Part shown: in pieces, positions 1 to 7,410 of the stretch | Position numbering within the stretch: position 1 is the stretch's first letter | Layout: each line of letters starts with the position of its first letter | Origin: DATMYQ01 sp035560935 | Lineage (GTDB): Bacteria; Bacillota; Negativicutes; Sporomusales; Sporomusaceae | Reading direction: 5' to 3' | Assembly (NCBI GenBank): GCA_035560935.1 | Contig: DATMYQ010000025.1 | Coordinates: 1-21,896 of the forward strand | Length of the DNA: 21,896 nt | Program-made: the position numbers and the translations under genes | Notes under the pieces: model-generated | The model's database searches: none | What the model was told of the DNA's origin: nothing | What the model saw: the letters and a program-made list of their open reading frames with translations, nothing else

Positions 1-581
1 GCTTTAATTTTTAGTTCTTCACCTTTTAGCAGACGTTGAATATTGGGACGATGCCGCACAATCACAAAAACCGCCGCCAACAGGCCAAATATAAAAATTT
101 CCTGTTGGGCCCCGGTATACCACATTAAGAGAGGTACCAACGCCGCAGCTACGATGGAGCCCAGCGAAACATATCGCGTTACGAGGACAATCGCCAGCCA
201 GACCAGAAATACCGTTAATGTGACTAAGGGAGCTAAAATAGCGATAACGCCCAATCCAGTGGCAACGCCACGTCCACCTTTAAATCCAAGAAAAACTGAC
301 CAGTTATGACCAGCAATGGCGGCAATTCCGCCCGCTAATTGAGAAAGCGGTGAGCCGGAAAATTGCAGAGCCAGCAAGACTCCCGCCACTCCTTTAAGCA
401 TATCCGTGAGAAAAACCCAGAAAGCGGGCCACGGACCCAAGACGCGGTAAGCATTGGTCGCGCCGATATTTTTACTGCCAAATTCCCGGATATCAACGCC
501 GGCCATTGCTTTGCCAATGAGCAGGCCGTTGGGAATGGACCCGATCAAATAGCTAACAACAAAAACAAGCAAAATGTCCAT
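1..581 (-). CDS. plsY: PlsY, acyl-phosphate:glycerol-3-phosphate acyltransferase (3' end cut by window edge)
   Basis: Integral membrane enzyme that moves an acyl group from acyl-phosphate (made by PlsX) to glycerol-3-phosphate, giving lysophosphatidate, the first step of phospholipid synthesis. 193 codons are visible. Family lengths are about 190-210, so only a few C-terminal residues are missing. The N-terminus is a membrane helix ending in the family signature SYLIGSIPNGLLIGK. It is followed by the glycine-rich loops FGSKNIGATNAYRVLG and GHNWSVFLGFKGGRGVATG, which hold the conserved active-site residues of this family. At least four further hydrophobic segments follow. The ATG at 581 has a GGGGGTG ribosome binding site. 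It lies 19 bp downstream of der and is probably co-transcribed with it. PlsC, which does the next acylation, is also in this window. Confidence 0.95.
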   Translation of the reverse strand, partial: MDILLVFVVSYLIGSIPNGLLIGKAMAGVDIREFGSKNIGATNAYRVLGPWPAFWVFLTDMLKGVAGVLLALQFSGSPLSQLAGGIAAIAGHNWSVFLGFKGGRGVATGLGVIAILAPLVTLTVFLVWLAIVLVTRYVSLGSIVAAALVPLLMWYTGAQQEIFIFGLLAAVFVIVRHRPNIQRLLKGEELKIK

Positions 582-600
582 GGCTCACACCCCCGTAGCA

Positions 601-1929
601 TTAGTCAGCATCTTTTTCTTTTCGGCCACGAACTACCAGTTTCAGCGGGGTGCCTTCAAAACCAAAGGCTTCACGAAGTTTATTTTCCAGATAGCGTAAA
701 TAAGAAAAATGCATAATCTCCGGTTCATTTACAAAAAAAACAAAAGTAGGCGGCTTCACTTCCGGTTGCGTAGTAAAGTAAATTTTAAGCCGGCGGCCTT
801 TTTCTGACGGTGCCGGATTGATGGAAACAGCATCTTCCACCACCTGATTGAGCACGCTGGTGGAAATCCGCATGGAATGTTGTTCCGCCACATATTTGAT
901 GAGTTCGGTCACCCGATGAACCCGTTGTTGGGTTAAGGCCGAGGTATAAAGTACCGGGGCATATTGCATAAAACCTAGTTCGCTGCGAAGATTTTCGGTA
1001 TAACGCAAAGAGGTCTTACTGTCTTTTTCCACTAAGTCCCACTTGTTGACAACCAACACAATTGCACGACCGGCGTCATGGGCATAGCCGGCAATTTTTT
1101 TATCTTGTTCGGTTACACCATCCACGGCATCAATAACCATTAATACCACATCAGCTCGTTCCACCGCCCGTAAGGCCCGAATTACGCTGTAGCGTTCCAC
1201 GGGGAAGTCGATTTTTCCCTTACGCCGCATACCGGCAGTATCAATCAGTACAAAGGGAGTATTCTCTCTGGTAAAATGAGTGTCAATGGCATCTCGGGTC
1301 GTTCCGGGAACATTGCTGACAATCACCCGGTTTTCACCAATGATCGAGTTAACCAGTGAAGATTTACCTACGTTTGGACGGCCAATGACGGCCACTTTGA
1401 TTTCGTCAGTGGGCTCAGACACATAACTTTCATTAGGCAACAGCCGAATCAGTTCATCCAAAAGATCGCCAAGATTCAGGGCGTTAACTGCGGATAAGGG
1501 AATGGGGTCACCCAGTCCCAAGTTATAAAATTCATATATACCGTGTGTTTCTCTCATATTGTCAATTTTATTGACAACCAACATTACCGGTTTGTGCGCA
1601 ACCCGTAACAGGCTGCCAACCTCCTCATCGGCCGAAGTGAGTCCGGTTTTCCCATCTACCATAAAGAGCACAACATCCGCTTCTTCAATAGCCAGCTGTG
1701 CCTGATGCCGCATCTGGGTCATGATCTCATCCGTGGTATCAATCTCGATACCGCCCGTATCGATCATGGTGAACTCATGGCCTAGCCATTCTGCATCCAT
1801 ATAGATTCGGTCCCGGGTAACGCCGGGAATATCTTCCACTATAGACACCCGTTTGTGTCCAATATAATTAAACAGTGTCGATTTGCCTACGTTAGGTCTC
1901 CCCACGATGGCAACGATTGGTTTACTCAT
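601..1929 (-). CDS. der: Der (EngA), tandem-domain GTPase for 50S ribosome assembly
   Basis: Essential double GTPase that acts in late assembly of the large ribosomal subunit in the cytoplasm. 442 residues, usual for the family. GTPase domain 1 has the P-loop GRPNVGKS at 10-17, G2 in PGVTRDR, G3 DTGG at 57-60 and G4 NKID at 120-123. GTPase domain 2 repeats these: GRPNVGKS at 183-190, DTAG at 230-233 and NKWD at 295-298. The C-terminal KH-like domain (about 355-435) ends in the typical basic KLVVRGRK. ATG at 1929 has AAGGTGG eight bases upstream. It lies 50 bp below the DUF512 gene and 19 bp above plsY, probably one transcription unit from the promoter near 3394-3423. A run of eight T in codons for VFFV near residues 397-400 is noted but given no meaning. 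Confidence 0.98.
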   Translation of the reverse strand: MSKPIVAIVGRPNVGKSTLFNYIGHKRVSIVEDIPGVTRDRIYMDAEWLGHEFTMIDTGGIEIDTTDEIMTQMRHQAQLAIEEADVVLFMVDGKTGLTSADEEVGSLLRVAHKPVMLVVNKIDNMRETHGIYEFYNLGLGDPIPLSAVNALNLGDLLDELIRLLPNESYVSEPTDEIKVAVIGRPNVGKSSLVNSIIGENRVIVSNVPGTTRDAIDTHFTRENTPFVLIDTAGMRRKGKIDFPVERYSVIRALRAVERADVVLMVIDAVDGVTEQDKKIAGYAHDAGRAIVLVVNKWDLVEKDSKTSLRYTENLRSELGFMQYAPVLYTSALTQQRVHRVTELIKYVAEQHSMRISTSVLNQVVEDAVSINPAPSEKGRRLKIYFTTQPEVKPPTFVFFVNEPEIMHFSYLRYLENKLREAFGFEGTPLKLVVRGRKEKDAD

Positions 1930-1979
1930 GTTATACCACCTTACTTATTCTGCATCTGTTTTCTGCAATGCGCAATATA

Positions 1980-3311
1980 TTATAAAACTGTAAACGGTGT
2001 CGATTGATTCAGCAGCCGGTACAGTTCGCCGGCGCTATAGGCAATATGAACAGGAACGCCAATAGCAGCTGTCACTTCTTTGATATCCATATTATCCAAG
2101 AAAACTGTTTCGCCGCTACGTAAAGCCACGCCGGGCAAAATCACCGCATCCCGCTTTGGGGATGGTTCCCGCAGTAGAGTGTTAATGATATCCTGTCCTG
2201 TCAAAAGTCCGGTAACGGTTACATCTGGCCCGAAAAACTGATTTTCCACGGCCACGATTCGCACCTGTAAATTCGGGATAGCAATTTTGGCAAATAACGA
2301 TTTAAGAATTTTAGCCGCCGAAATGCCACAGACTACGTCAACGTGACGCAGCAAGCCGCTGGTAACCACCGGAGTTTCCGCCGCAACCGCATCCCATTCA
2401 TCCAGGAAACAGCGAACCAATCCCACACCATTTTCCAGTTGGGGAAATTCATCATATTGAGCCGCCTCCGGAATCGGTCGACCGGCGTTCAAGTAAAATT
2501 CATCCGATAAATATACGAAATGGTTTCCCGTATCTTTAAAACAATCCGCTTGTCGTTTTTCCACCATCCGGACGATTTCCCGTGCTCCAGCCGGAGTGAA
2601 TTTTTGCAGTGGATAACATTGTTCACGGAATTTAGTCAAACCTACCGGTACAATCGCCAGCGATACCACTTGCGGATGCAGGGCAAAAAGGTCATCCATA
2701 GTTTTCTTCAAATGTTCGCCATCATTAATTCCCGGGCAGAGAACGACTTGGGTGTGGATTTCAATTCCCTGTTCGATTAACGCATTCAACTGTTCCATAA
2801 TGGACGCTGCCTGCGGAATTCCCAACATTTTGGTTCGTAGTCCGCCATCCGTAGTATGCACCGACACGTATAATGGCGATAAATGCAGTTGCTGAATTCG
2901 CCGCATATCTTCCGGCGTCATATTGGTTAACGTAATAAAGTTTCCATACAAAAACGATAACCGATAATCATCATCTTTGACATACAAAGTCTCCCTCAAA
3001 CCAGTAGGCATTTGGTCAACAAAACAGAAAACACAGTGATTGGCACAGGAACGTACCCGGTCAAAAACAGCGCTGGTAAATTCGATACCTAAGTTTTCAT
3101 CATAATCTTTTTCAAATTCGTAGAGTTCCTGTTCTCCACTTTCCTTCTCGATCACTAATTCAATGTTTTCATCGGCGACCGCAAAGCTAAGATCAATCAA
3201 ATCCTTGATGGGCTGCCCGTTGATGCTCAGGAGTATGTCCCCTGGTTTCACGCCAAGTTCATCGGCAATGCTGCCGGGAACCACCTGGGCAATGACGCCT
3301 CGATACACCAC
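1980..3311 (-). CDS. DUF512 family protein: PDZ domain plus radical-SAM-like Fe-S core
   Basis: Conserved protein of unknown function. Residues 1-60 look like a PDZ domain, with PGSIADELGVKPGDILLSING as the ligand-binding loop and strand. A Cx3Cx2C motif follows (C89, C93, C96 in CANHCVFCFVDQMPTG), the pattern of 4Fe-4S binding in radical SAM enzymes. After it comes a family block (LRETLYVKDDDYRLSFLYG) and a C-terminal DUF512 half. An alpha/beta barrel-type segment (LSPLYVSVHTTD, HTQVVLCPGIND) fits the radical SAM fold. The start is one of two adjacent GTG codons (3311 or 3308), since AGGAGGA lies six bases before the first. The gene next to der is often this one in Bacillota, which hints at a ribosome- or GTPase-linked role (inference). 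No substrate can be named. Confidence 0.88.
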   Translation of the reverse strand: MVYRGVIAQVVPGSIADELGVKPGDILLSINGQPIKDLIDLSFAVADENIELVIEKESGEQELYEFEKDYDENLGIEFTSAVFDRVRSCANHCVFCFVDQMPTGLRETLYVKDDDYRLSFLYGNFITLTNMTPEDMRRIQQLHLSPLYVSVHTTDGGLRTKMLGIPQAASIMEQLNALIEQGIEIHTQVVLCPGINDGEHLKKTMDDLFALHPQVVSLAIVPVGLTKFREQCYPLQKFTPAGAREIVRMVEKRQADCFKDTGNHFVYLSDEFYLNAGRPIPEAAQYDEFPQLENGVGLVRCFLDEWDAVAAETPVVTSGLLRHVDVVCGISAAKILKSLFAKIAIPNLQVRIVAVENQFFGPDVTVTGLLTGQDIINTLLREPSPKRDAVILPGVALRSGETVFLDNMDIKEVTAAIGVPVHIAYSAGELYRLLNQSTPFTVL

Positions 3312-3393
3312 TGCAGTTCCTCCTTTTTACGAAAACATTGTGTAATCGACCAAGCCAGCTAAGCCTCCCATTGGAAGTTCACCGGCTGGTTTA

Positions 3394-3423
3394 ATCATAT
3401 CCTATGTTATAGCGTTTTTGCAA
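3394..3423 (-). promoter_or_regulatory. Predicted sigma-A promoter for DUF512-der-plsY
   Basis: Reading the minus strand, TTGCAA (3423-3418) and TATGAT (3399-3394) are separated by 18 bp. Each differs from the sigma-A consensus at two positions or fewer. Transcription would begin near 3387 and leave a leader of about 75 nt before the GTG start. It lies in the only gap of about 200 bp inside the minus-strand block, between fni and the DUF512 gene. Confidence 0.5.
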
Positions 3424-3484
3424 CCTTCTTATGGAAATCATCCCGCTATAGATCAATAAATAAAAGACACAGCCGAAACCATGC

Positions 3485-3504
3485 CTTTTACGGTACCGGA
3501 AAAG
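3485..3504 (-). repeat. Palindrome just after fni, possible weak terminator
   Basis: A near-perfect palindrome centred on GGTACC: CTTTT and AAAAG arms flank CGGTACCG, with one mismatch. It starts five bases after the fni stop codon. It could fold into a hairpin at the 3' end of the fni transcript, but no T-tract follows, so termination is doubtful. 3' end stabilisation is an alternative. Confidence 0.35.
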
Positions 3505-3509
3505 TATCA

Positions 3510-4571
3510 TTATTTGGACCGACGGGCGAATCTGCTCGTATCAATCCCCCGGGCTTCCAACCAATTTCGGCTGGCTCCACCGATCACTACAGGAACATGC
3601 TGTAAATCCACCGGCGTGGCTGCGCCAAGCAACAAGAGATACCGTTGAATGGACTCCTGTAACTCTTCAAACCACTGGATTGCTGCCACTGTTCCTTCCG
3701 AACGGATACAACGCAGAACAGGACCGGCTATTCCTACGGCGGTTGCCCCTAGGCTCAACGCTTTAACAACATCCAGCGCAGTGCGGATACCGCCGGAAAC
3801 GATAAGCTGGCCGGATGCAGGCAAAATAGCCGATGCCACTTCCACCGCACTGACGGCTGTAGGAATACCCCAAGAAAGTTCAGATGTTGTCAACGGTTGC
3901 AAGCGTCGGGAGTTTTCAATCGCCAGAAAATTAGTCCCCCCGGTCCCTCCCACATCAACAACGCGTATCCCTGCCTTTAAGAGTTGCTCCGCTTGTTCCC
4001 GGGCAATACCGCAGCCCACTTCTTTCACAATAACCGGGACAGAAACGGCGGCGGCAATCCGGGCAATATTATCCAGATATCCCCGATAATCACGATCCCC
4101 TTCCGGCATTACGGCTTCTTGGCCGGGGTTCAAATGGATCTGCAACGCACAAGCACCAATCATATCCACTGCTGCCTGCGCTTCCTCCACCGTGGCATAT
4201 GCACCAATGTTTGCCCAAAACAGTCCATCCTGATATATTTTGCGTACAATAGCAAAGGATTCGCGAAGAGCCGGGTTCGCCAATGCACCATATTGTGACC
4301 CTACAGCCATAATGGACCGGGTCTGTTGAGCAAACTTTGCCAGCTCCGCATTGACGACGGTCACATCCGCAGCACCGCCAGTAATAGCATTGATGATCAA
4401 TGGATGTTCGAACGCAATGCCCGCAATGGAACCGTTTAGAGAAATGTCTTTCGCCGACAAGTTAGGAAGGCAATTGTGTACCAGTTGCAAATCGTCAAAA
4501 CCAGTAGCACCGGGACCATCCGGCAGCAACATGGCAAATTTTAAATGGTCCATTTTACGTGATTCCCGCAC
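3510..4571 (-). CDS. fni: Type 2 isopentenyl-diphosphate delta-isomerase (FMN-dependent)
   Basis: Interconverts isopentenyl and dimethylallyl diphosphate using reduced FMN, supplying both C5 units for isoprenoids. 353 residues, normal for the family. Motifs include INAITGGA and MAVGSQYGAL near the N-terminal third, then IHLNPGQEAVMPEGDRD, which holds the Gln-Glu pair used for magnesium and catalysis. The flavin/phosphate site is IVKEVGCGIA, VDVGGTGGTNF and LIVSGGIRTALD, and the family tail is VPVVIGGASRNWL. I choose GTG at 4571, giving MRESRKMDHLKF, because AGGAGGT lies six bases upstream. An ATG at 4553 is a weaker choice, and a longer frame to 4610 would overlap the upstream gene. It starts ten bases after ispH-rpsA ends, so the last MEP step and the isomerase are expressed together. 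Confidence 0.95.
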   Translation of the reverse strand: MRESRKMDHLKFAMLLPDGPGATGFDDLQLVHNCLPNLSAKDISLNGSIAGIAFEHPLIINAITGGAADVTVVNAELAKFAQQTRSIMAVGSQYGALANPALRESFAIVRKIYQDGLFWANIGAYATVEEAQAAVDMIGACALQIHLNPGQEAVMPEGDRDYRGYLDNIARIAAAVSVPVIVKEVGCGIAREQAEQLLKAGIRVVDVGGTGGTNFLAIENSRRLQPLTTSELSWGIPTAVSAVEVASAILPASGQLIVSGGIRTALDVVKALSLGATAVGIAGPVLRCIRSEGTVAAIQWFEELQESIQRYLLLLGAATPVDLQHVPVVIGGASRNWLEARGIDTSRFARRSK

Positions 4572-4576
4572 GGTGG

Positions 4577-4584
4577 ACCTCCTA
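4577..4584 (-). promoter_or_regulatory. Ribosome binding site of fni overlapping the ispH-rpsA stop codon
   Basis: On the minus strand TAGGAGGT combines the TAG stop of ispH-rpsA (4584-4582) with the AGGAGGT ribosome binding site of fni (4583-4577). A ribosome ending the first gene sits on the initiation signal of the next, which suggests termination-reinitiation coupling. It decides the GTG start of fni. Confidence 0.75.
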
Positions 4585-6621
4585 GTCCTGTTTTTTGAAT
4601 AAATGGGCAAACTGATCTCCCAGAGTCAGTGTACCGCTTTGGGGTTGCGTGTCCAGGAACTGCTGGAACTCAGCCCGTTCCTTATCTTGCTGAGCCTGGC
4701 TCATACTGAGGGATATTTTTTTGTTTTGTTTGTCTACGGAGAGAATTTTTACGGTAACTTTTTGTCCCTCACTAACAACCTCCTCAGCAGAAGCTACGCG
4801 CCGGTCACTCAGTTCAGAAAGATGAACCAGCCCTTCCACACCTTTTTTCAATTCAACAAAGGCGCCAAATTTAGCAATTTTAGTCACCGTTCCTGGCAGG
4901 AGATCATTGGCATTATACTCGTCCACTGCATCCAGCCAGGGATCTCTTTCCACTTGTTTTAGGCTCAGTGAAATACGCTTGGCAGCGGGATCTACTTTTA
5001 GTACCACCACTTGCACCGCATCACCGACAGTCACTACCTCCGCAGGTGTTTTCACCCGCTGCCAGGCCAGATCGGAAATATGCACCAGACCATCCATCCC
5101 CCCCACATCCACGAACGCTCCAAAGTCCGCCAGACGGGTTACGGTCCCGGCGATGATGGTTCCTGGCTGCAGACGGGCCAATATTTCCTGCTCTTTCTTT
5201 TCCTGTTCTTCCGCCAAAATCGCTTTTCGGGAAAGAACAATACGCTGTTTACTTTGATCCAGCTCAATGGGCAGTGTCAGGAAAGTTTGCCCTACAAATG
5301 GTTGCAAATCTTCCACAAAGCGCAGGGCGGACTGGGATGCCGGGATAAAAGCCCGCAGTCCGAATACTGCCGCATTGAGGCCGCCTTTAATCACGCCGGT
5401 GATTTTGGCTTCCACCGGGGTTTTATCCTGAACCGCCTTCTCCAGTTCTTCCCACGCGACAATCCGGTCCGCCTGAATTTTTGACAGTGTCACATGACCA
5501 TTGACGTCGGTATCGGCGTCCAATACCAGGACGTTGATCAATTGTCCTTCAGAAATCACGTCCGCTGCATTTTCCGGCACCGGATAATCCAGTTCCGCCA
5601 GACTGATTCGGCCTTCTCCTTTATAGCCGATATCCACAAAAACTTCATCTTTGCGCACACCGACGACTTTACCTGGTATGATGGTGCCAGTTTCCAGTCG
5701 GACTATCGCTTCGGTTTTAATATGAGCAATAAAATCACCGGATTCATTCTGGGTGTTTTTTTCTTCTTCTGCTTCAGTTTCGTTAAATTTTTCCATTGTC
5801 TGTTTGACCTCCTCAATAATCCAGTCCGGAGTCGATGCTCCGGCGGTAATGCCAGCTTTTTTTGCTTCGTTAAACCACGCAGGCTGTAATTCAGCCGCCG
5901 TTTCCACAAGATAAACCTGACGGCAGCCGGCGTCCCGACAGGCCTGAGCGAGCCGGGCCGTATTTGCGCTATTTTTACCTCCCGCCACTACAATTACTTC
6001 TACCTGACCGGCCAGCTCAATAGCGGCTTTGCGGCGTTGGTCAGTGGCCGTGCAAATCGTCGATTCGACATGAAGTTCCTCGCACTGCCGCCGCAAAACC
6101 GCAGTAATCTCCTGAAAAATTGTCGCGGAGAATGTCGTCTGGGCGATCAGTGCCAACCGGGAATTGACTGGCAAGGCTGCGGCTTCTTCTGTGTTTTCCA
6201 CCACAACCGCACAGTTTCCCGACCATTCTTGAATTCCCCGGACTTCCGGATGATCGCGTTCACCGGCAATCACGACCTGATACCCTTCAACCGTAAGCTT
6301 TTTCGCCGCCAACTGCGCTTTTTTTACGTGGGGACAGGTGGCATCCAACAGTAGCAGCCGCCGTTCTTCGGCTTGACGGTAAATCTCCGGCCCCACACCG
6401 TGAGAACGAATAATTAACGTTCCTTCGGTAACCGCTGTTACATCATCCGTTACCCTCACGCCTTTGCTTTCTAAATAACTTACCATCTGCGGGTTATGGA
6501 TAATCGGCCCCAGAGTTCTTACCGGTCGGGGACTGTCATTAGAAACAGCTTCCAGCGTCAGATTCACTGCCCGTTTTACACCATAACAAAACCCACTGTA
6601 GGCAGCAGTGATAATTTCCAT
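4582..6621 (-). CDS. ispH: IspH (HMB-PP reductase) fused to ribosomal protein S1
   Basis: A 679-residue fusion. Residues 1-280 are 4-hydroxy-3-methylbut-2-enyl diphosphate reductase, the 4Fe-4S enzyme that ends the MEP pathway. The cluster ligands are C12 (SGFCYGVKRAV), C96 (DATCPHV) and C190. H42, H74, H124 and E126 (GERDHPEVRG) line the substrate pocket. An acidic linker (281-300, ETEAEEEKNTQNE) leads to four S1 RNA-binding repeats at about 312-381, 400-467, 485-554 and 572-641. The last two are closest to consensus (FGAFVDVGGMDGLVHISD, FGAFVELKKGVEGLVHLSE). Such fusions are known in Clostridia and Negativicutes. I prefer ATG at 6621, with GGGGGA nine bases upstream. TTG at 6624 is possible. 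It lies 21 bp below lytT. A slippery heptamer sits in the linker (see 5755-5761). Confidence 0.96.
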   Translation of the reverse strand: MEIITAAYSGFCYGVKRAVNLTLEAVSNDSPRPVRTLGPIIHNPQMVSYLESKGVRVTDDVTAVTEGTLIIRSHGVGPEIYRQAEERRLLLLDATCPHVKKAQLAAKKLTVEGYQVVIAGERDHPEVRGIQEWSGNCAVVVENTEEAAALPVNSRLALIAQTTFSATIFQEITAVLRRQCEELHVESTICTATDQRRKAAIELAGQVEVIVVAGGKNSANTARLAQACRDAGCRQVYLVETAAELQPAWFNEAKKAGITAGASTPDWIIEEVKQTMEKFNETEAEEEKNTQNESGDFIAHIKTEAIVRLETGTIIPGKVVGVRKDEVFVDIGYKGEGRISLAELDYPVPENAADVISEGQLINVLVLDADTDVNGHVTLSKIQADRIVAWEELEKAVQDKTPVEAKITGVIKGGLNAAVFGLRAFIPASQSALRFVEDLQPFVGQTFLTLPIELDQSKQRIVLSRKAILAEEQEKKEQEILARLQPGTIIAGTVTRLADFGAFVDVGGMDGLVHISDLAWQRVKTPAEVVTVGDAVQVVVLKVDPAAKRISLSLKQVERDPWLDAVDEYNANDLLPGTVTKIAKFGAFVELKKGVEGLVHLSELSDRRVASAEEVVSEGQKVTVKILSVDKQNKKISLSMSQAQQDKERAEFQQFLDTQPQSGTLTLGDQFAHLFKKQD
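5755..5761 (-). other. A_AAA_AAC slippery heptamer at the IspH/S1 junction
   Basis: On the minus strand the codons GAA-AAA-AAC (E287, K288, N289) place the heptamer A AAA AAC exactly in the X XXY YYZ register used for -1 frameshifting. After slippage the next codons are CAC, CCA, GAA and the stop TGA, giving a 292-residue IspH without S1 repeats. I see no Shine-Dalgarno-like enhancer 10-15 bases upstream and only weak downstream pairing (CACC with GGTG), so function is unproven. Confidence 0.4.
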
Positions 6622-6642
6622 CAATACGGTTCCCCCAATTGC

Positions 6643-7410
6643 TTAAAAATGAAAAATTTTCTTCAGTTTAACCGCTTGTTGGCGGCTCACCGGAATTTCC
6701 TCGTGAAAGTTTTCCAACAGTAAGTTGTAGGTGCCATTGAACCAGGGAACAATCTCCCTGATTTTTTCGATATTAACAAGGTAGGCGCGATGACTGCGAA
6801 AAAACAGACTTTCATCCAGCCTCGACAACAATTCCTGCAACGTCATGCTGCTTTGATAGGTTTTGCCGGAAGTATGGATGGCCAGTTGTCCATCCGTACA
6901 ATTCGCGGCAATAATATCCTGAAAGGGAATCACGGTCATTTTTCCGTTGTCTTCCAACACTAATTTTTTTTTGGTCATCGTCCGGTCAGACAGTAGCTCT
7001 GACAATCTCTGCTCCGGTATGATCGCCCTTTCCAGCATGGATCGAACTTTTTCTAGGCAACGTTCAATTCGCCGGGCGGAAAATGGTTTCAGCAAATAGT
7101 CGACCACATTCAAGTCAAATGCTTTTAGCGCATATTCCTCGTGAGCCGTAGCGAACACCACCAAAGGCGGTAACAGGGCTTGCTGCAGTAGTTCGGCTGC
7201 CTGGATACCATTTGTTTCCGGCATATCGATGTCCATAAATACCAAATGCGGACGCAGGGTTTGTACCACATTCAATAAATCGCGGCAATGATCCGACTCG
7301 CCGACCACCACTACATCAGGCGGCTGACTAAGCAAGTATCTCAGTTCATTACGGGCCGGTTCTTCATCATCGATGATCAGTACCCGAATCGTGTAAGCAG
7401 CACCGATCAT
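6643..7410 (-). CDS. lytT: LytTR-family response regulator (partner of LytS-type kinase)
   Basis: 255 residues. A receiver domain at about 8-125 has the acidic pair D14/D15, the phosphoacceptor D60 (LVFMDIDMPETNG), the switch T88 (FATAHEEYALKAF) and K108 (DYLLKPF). A LytTR DNA-binding domain follows at about 150-250, with the typical block FFRSHRAYLVNIEKI and FNGTYNLLLENFHEEIPVSR. On phosphorylation it would dimerise and bind paired direct repeats upstream of target genes. The ATG at 7410 overlaps the kinase stop codon in ATGA, so the two are translationally coupled, as is usual for this pair. A run of nine A encodes K147-K149 in the linker. The target genes cannot be told from this window, because no lrgAB/cidAB-type or transporter gene lies next to it. 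Confidence 0.95.
   Translation of the reverse strand: MIGAAYTIRVLIIDDEEPARNELRYLLSQPPDVVVVGESDHCRDLLNVVQTLRPHLVFMDIDMPETNGIQAAELLQQALLPPLVVFATAHEEYALKAFDLNVVDYLLKPFSARRIERCLEKVRSMLERAIIPEQRLSELLSDRTMTKKKLVLEDNGKMTVIPFQDIIAANCTDGQLAIHTSGKTYQSSMTLQELLSRLDESLFFRSHRAYLVNIEKIREIVPWFNGTYNLLLENFHEEIPVSRQQAVKLKKIFHF
6964..6972 (-). other. Nine-A run in the LytT interdomain linker
   Basis: Three AAA codons (K147-K149) form A9 between receiver and LytTR domains. Loss of one A in DNA or RNA gives AAA AAA AAT TAG, an immediate stop, leaving a receiver domain alone. Runs of nine or more A are known sites of transcriptional slippage. Confidence 0.4.

Noticed and set aside
720..742. Eight-T run (T_TTT_TTT register) in der.
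   Set aside because: It encodes conserved hydrophobic residues (VFFV) of the KH-like domain; no structure or useful product is evident.
3649..5889. Long plus-strand open frames opposite fni and ispH-rpsA (and similar ones elsewhere).
   Set aside because: They lie antisense to well-supported genes, lack ribosome binding sites, and read as low-complexity shadows of the real frames.
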